Assembly (NCBI RefSeq): GCF_020923435.1
Contig: NZ_CP087263.1
Location: forward strand, 372,001-436,000
DNA: 64,000 bases
From: Brevibacillus humidisoli
GTDB lineage: Bacteria > Bacillota > Bacilli > Brevibacillales > Brevibacillaceae
Reading direction: 5' to 3'
Positions 60,900 to 64,000 of this stretch are shown here, piece by piece (positions within the stretch are counted from its first letter, which is position 1; each line of letters opens with the position of its first letter). The translations under genes and the position numbers were made by a program. The notes below the pieces were generated by a model, which saw only the letters and a list, made by a program, of their open reading frames with translations, was not told the DNA's origin and searched no databases.

Positions 60900-63023
60900 T
60901 TAAAAGTCCTCTGGAGGACTGATAATCGGCTGCAGACGATAAGGAGCCGCATCTGGTTCTTGCTCCTGGACGGTTCGGAACGCTTCGTCGAGGAAAAACA
61001 TCTGGCTGTCCAGCGGTGCCGCATCACTGGACGCGGCTCTCCTGTAGGTACCGTCGGACTGCAGGATGCTAGCCTTGACGTTGTCTTGCAGCATGATATC
61101 GAGGATGGTCATCAACCGGTCTTTTAAGTTGTTTTGCAGGACGGGAAAGAGAATCTCCACCCGCGCAATCATGTTTCGCGTCATCCAGTCGGCGCTGGAG
61201 AGATAAATTTTTTCCTCCCCGCCATGGAGAAAGTAGTAAATCCTGCTGTGTTCGAGAAAACGTCCCACAATGCTGATGACCCGGATGTTTTCGCTAACAC
61301 CTGTGATGCCAGGACGTAGACAGCAGATTCCACGAATGATCAGGTCAATCTCGACCCCAGCACATGAAGCTTGATACAAGGCCTCGATAATCTGCTTGTC
61401 CGTCAGCGAGTTCATCTTGGCAATGATGCGGGCTGGTTTACCCGCTCGACTGTTGATGATCTCTGTTTCGATCAGGTTGAGAAATGTCTTGCGCAGTTCC
61501 ACCGGAGCCGTAGCGATCGCCTTCCAGGCCGGAGGACGGGAATAGCCGGACAGGTGGTTGAAGAAATGGCTCGCATCGATCCCAAAATCTTCTCTCGCTG
61601 TCAACATCCCAATGTCTGTGTAGATTCGAGCAGTCGTATCGTTGTAGTTGCCTGTGCCCAAGTGAACATAGCGGCGAATGCCGTCGCCTTCCGAACGGAC
61701 GATCAAGGTAATCTTGCTGTGTGTTTTTAACCCAACCAGCCCGTAGATGACGTGACAGCCGGCCTGCTCCAGTTTCTTGGCCCAGACAATATTGTTCTCT
61801 TCGTCAAAGCGGGCCTTTAGCTCCAGCAGCACCGTCACCTGTTTTCCATTATCGGCCGCCCGCAAAAGAGCGTTGACGACAGGGGAATCGCCGCTCACCC
61901 GGTACAATGTCTGCTTGATGGCCAGCACTTTTGGATCTTCCGCCGCCTCCCGGACAAAATCGATAACCGGATCAAATGATTCGTACGGGTGGTGGAGCAG
62001 GATATCGCTTTTTTTCACCGCATCAAAGATGTTTTTCACACCCAGCAGATCTTTCGGCGTCTGGGGAACATGCTGCTCAAAACGCAGGTGTTCATACCCG
62101 GGCAGAGTGGAAAACTTGAAGAAAAAAGTGGGATCAAGCGGACCGTCGATCCGGTACACCTCCCAATCCTCCAACTCCAGCCAGTCTTGCAGTGTGTTGG
62201 TCAAAAAATCGCTCATGGCTGCGTCTACGGCAAAGCAGACCGGTTCTCCCATTCGCCGCTTTTTCAGCTCTTGTTCAATCGCTTCCAGCAGGTCTTCTGT
62301 TTCGTCCTCATCAATGGTTAAGTCTGCGTTGCGGGTGATGCGAAACGGACTCGATTCCAGGATGCTGTACCCTTCAAACAGACGTTCCATATGCTTGCGT
62401 ATCACGTCTTCCAGCAAGATAAAGTGAGACTCGCCTTCAGGAGACGGAAGCGGCAGGAAGCGAGGGACGACGGCAGGCACCTGAACGACCGCAAACAACG
62501 GGTCTTCATCTTCCTCGTTATCTAGCAGGACTGCCAGATTCAAGCTTTTATTCAGCAGCATCGGAAATGGACGGCTAGCATCGACGGCCATCGGAGTTAG
62601 TACAGGATAGAGGTGGTAATCGAAGAAATCCGTGACAAAAGCGGCCTGCTCTGCATTCAATTGATCTGCGGTCAAAAAACGAATCCCTACTCGTTCCAGT
62701 TCGGGATAAATCTCATCCCGCAGTATCTCGTACATCCTGTTGGTTACGGCATGCGTCTGCTCCCAGACCGCAGCCAGCTGTTCTTTTGGCGTCATCCCTG
62801 ATTTGTTGTCAGGCCCCTCAAACCCTGCTTTGACCTGATCTTTCAGCCCGGCTACCCGAACCATGAAGAATTCATCAAAGTTGCTGTTGACGATTGCGAC
62901 AAACTTTAGTCGCTCCAGCAGCGGGTTGTCAGGATTGGCCGCTTCCTCTAACACGCGCTCATTAAAAGCAACCCAACTTAACTCCCGATTGATATAGTAT
63001 TGCGGAAGACTGAAATCATTCAT
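60900..63023 (-). CDS. ppk: Polyphosphate kinase 1
   Basis: 707 aa, minus strand. Ppk1 landmarks: YINRELSWVAFNERVLEEA and NSNFDEFFMVRVAGL at the N-terminus, HHPYESFDPVIDFVREAA, LKARFDEENNIVWAKKLEQA, the active-site region RRYVHLGTGNYNDTTARIY, and CCLRPGITGVSENIRVISI. It makes and degrades long-chain polyphosphate from ATP at the membrane. Full length, about the usual size. The upstream neighbour is the exopolyphosphatase gene in the same direction. Confidence 0.96.
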   Translation of the reverse strand: MNDFSLPQYYINRELSWVAFNERVLEEAANPDNPLLERLKFVAIVNSNFDEFFMVRVAGLKDQVKAGFEGPDNKSGMTPKEQLAAVWEQTHAVTNRMYEILRDEIYPELERVGIRFLTADQLNAEQAAFVTDFFDYHLYPVLTPMAVDASRPFPMLLNKSLNLAVLLDNEEDEDPLFAVVQVPAVVPRFLPLPSPEGESHFILLEDVIRKHMERLFEGYSILESSPFRITRNADLTIDEDETEDLLEAIEQELKKRRMGEPVCFAVDAAMSDFLTNTLQDWLELEDWEVYRIDGPLDPTFFFKFSTLPGYEHLRFEQHVPQTPKDLLGVKNIFDAVKKSDILLHHPYESFDPVIDFVREAAEDPKVLAIKQTLYRVSGDSPVVNALLRAADNGKQVTVLLELKARFDEENNIVWAKKLEQAGCHVIYGLVGLKTHSKITLIVRSEGDGIRRYVHLGTGNYNDTTARIYTDIGMLTAREDFGIDASHFFNHLSGYSRPPAWKAIATAPVELRKTFLNLIETEIINSRAGKPARIIAKMNSLTDKQIIEALYQASCAGVEIDLIIRGICCLRPGITGVSENIRVISIVGRFLEHSRIYYFLHGGEEKIYLSSADWMTRNMIARVEILFPVLQNNLKDRLMTILDIMLQDNVKASILQSDGTYRRAASSDAAPLDSQMFFLDEAFRTVQEQEPDAAPYRLQPIISPPEDF

Positions 63024-63101
63024 TCTGACTCAACCTTTTCCTTGTAAAGTGGAATGTCGTTCAAATATGCAACAGTATACCAATCTATTATTAAGCTTGT
63101 G

Positions 63102-64000
63102 TTAATCTTTGGCAGGATTCTGTATCGCCAAATAGGTAACAGGACGCTTCAGTAGTTTTGACATTTTGACCAGCACTTCTTGCAGCAGCGAATACTCAAT
63201 AAGCTCCTTTTTCGTTCCCACACATTCCAGTACCAGGTTTTCCCCGTTCATGCGCAGGAGAACGTTTTGAATCTGTTGTGTCATCGATCGATCCAATGCA
63301 CGGGCCAGCAGGATAATATATCCTAGCAGCTCGATCATCTTTTTGTCGGACTTGTCCACAATGTCCGAATGGCGGCTAAGCTGGGCTTGCAGTTGTTTGC
63401 TGTTCTTGTAGGACGAAATCATCGCGATCAGCAGGCGCTCCCGGTGGCTGAATCCTGGCAAGAGTACGTGTGACAGCAAATAAAACGTATGTTGCGAAGA
63501 CTCGTATACATTGATCGATCGACCGATATCGTGCAGAAGGGCAGCCGCCTCCAGCCAGTCTTTCTCTTCTGACCCCAGATCAATCAGATTTAGTTGGTTC
63601 AGATGGTCAAACAGGCTGGATGCCAGATGACGAACGTGAAAAGCATGCAATCGGTTCATCTGGTAGCGCGTCATAAACTGCTCGATACTGGTCTGTCGGA
63701 CGGTCCGTGCTGCCGGAACATGTTCATTGTGCCCCGCTTTTTCATGCAACAATCCGTCGCGCAGTCCCTTGTTGCTGATCAACAACCGCGTACCAGCAGC
63801 ACTCTTCAACAGCTGCTCAAAAACAATGATGCCTGGGATGATCACATCGGCCCGATCCTTTGACAATCCGGGGAGCTGTTTCCGCTGCTCCAGCGGCAGG
63901 CTGCCGGTCAACTCCAACATCTCGTCAACTTGCGCGGCGGACATTGTGTAATGATGCAAGCTGGCCATCGAGTAATGGATCTGACGCTGATGAATCTTGG
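63102..64000 (-). CDS. ppx: Exopolyphosphatase Ppx/GppA family, C-terminal part (runs off the right edge)
   Basis: The frame is open to the window edge; ATG 63968 is internal because the preceding codons give KIHQRQIHYS, which belongs to the family. Visible: MASLHHYTMSAAQVDEML, QRKQLPGLSKDRADVIIPGI (end of the Ppx ATPase core), then an HD-like C-terminal domain with AAALLHDIGRSINVYESSQH. Ppx releases phosphate from polyphosphate ends, opposing Ppk encoded 78 bases downstream. Confidence 0.9.
   Translation of the reverse strand, partial: KIHQRQIHYSMASLHHYTMSAAQVDEMLELTGSLPLEQRKQLPGLSKDRADVIIPGIIVFEQLLKSAAGTRLLISNKGLRDGLLHEKAGHNEHVPAARTVRQTSIEQFMTRYQMNRLHAFHVRHLASSLFDHLNQLNLIDLGSEEKDWLEAAALLHDIGRSINVYESSQHTFYLLSHVLLPGFSHRERLLIAMISSYKNSKQLQAQLSRHSDIVDKSDKKMIELLGYIILLARALDRSMTQQIQNVLLRMNGENLVLECVGTKKELIEYSLLQEVLVKMSKLLKRPVTYLAIQNPAKD

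Overview
The window looks like a stretch of a spore-forming Firmicutes chromosome of the Paenibacillaceae type (Brevibacillus-like is my inference). The right end carries cotJA-cotJB-cotJC spore coat genes, a gamma-SASP-like repeat protein, polyphosphate kinase and exopolyphosphatase. Surface proteins with SLH and copper-amine-oxidase-type stalk domains, strong AGGAGG ribosome binding sites and frequent TTG/GTG starts also fit. The genus cannot be fixed from sequence reading alone.

Layout. (1) 1-17.9 kb, all on + : an export/pilus locus. It starts with the end of a MinD/CpaE-like ATPase, then large secreted proteins (SLH protein, 1139-aa beta-rich repeat protein, stalk-domain protein, a signal-peptide protein of unknown fold, CARDB protein). 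A Tad/Flp-type machine follows: a CpaB-like SAF protein, a CpaE-like protein with a ruined P-loop, a CpaF/TadA ATPase, TadB and TadC, three pilin-like or TadE-like small membrane proteins, a GxGD prepilin peptidase and a degenerate EAL-like protein. (2) 18.0-24.4 kb: plasmid maintenance. It holds an Mrr-like nuclease with a zinc ribbon, a coiled-coil protein, an intact and a degenerate RadC/JAB protein, a ParM-like actin with a small ParR-like partner, an array of four 125-bp repeats, and a replication-initiator-like gene with four 15-bp iterons and an AT-rich tract inside its coding sequence. (3) 24.4-35.6 kb: conjugation. It holds a candidate oriT, an RHH accessory protein, a MobP3-type relaxase, a VirD4 coupling protein, VirB2/VirB6/VirB3-like membrane proteins, a VirB4-N-like protein plus VirB4, an M23 (VirB1-like) hydrolase, a second degenerate CpaE-like protein, a small nuclease-like protein and a DUF3991/Toprim protein. 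Regions 1-3 are co-oriented and tightly packed, and read as one large conjugative plasmid-like element that encodes its own Tad pilus. No integrase or attachment site is visible, so integration, replicon type and left boundary are unresolved.

(4) 35.6-49.3 kb: a mosaic. It holds an intact IS1634-family element with a 5-bp target duplication, a PemK/MazF-like toxin with its antitoxin, IS3 debris, a two-gene operon of a UvrD-like helicase and a DUF2290 protein (candidate defence module), an intact IS256-family element with an 8-bp target duplication, an IS481-type pseudogene, a MITE-like hairpin element, a secreted DUF4367-like protein and a rifampin phosphotransferase gene. Two copies of the toxin-antitoxin upstream region, each followed by IS3 debris, bracket about 10.4 kb of this.

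(5) 49.3-64 kb: mostly chromosomal backbone. It holds a SAM methyltransferase, an AraC regulator whose 3' end is duplicated around an AT-rich two-gene insertion, a TetR-controlled ABC-2 exporter, the repeat spore protein, the cotJ operon, a DUF4025 protein, ppk and the 3' part of ppx, which runs off the window.

The strongest candidates for undescribed biology are the helicase/DUF2290 pair, the Tad pilus fused into a conjugation locus with two P-loop-less CpaE-like proteins, the catalytic-plus-dead RadC pair, and the paired partition-array and intragenic-origin arrangement.
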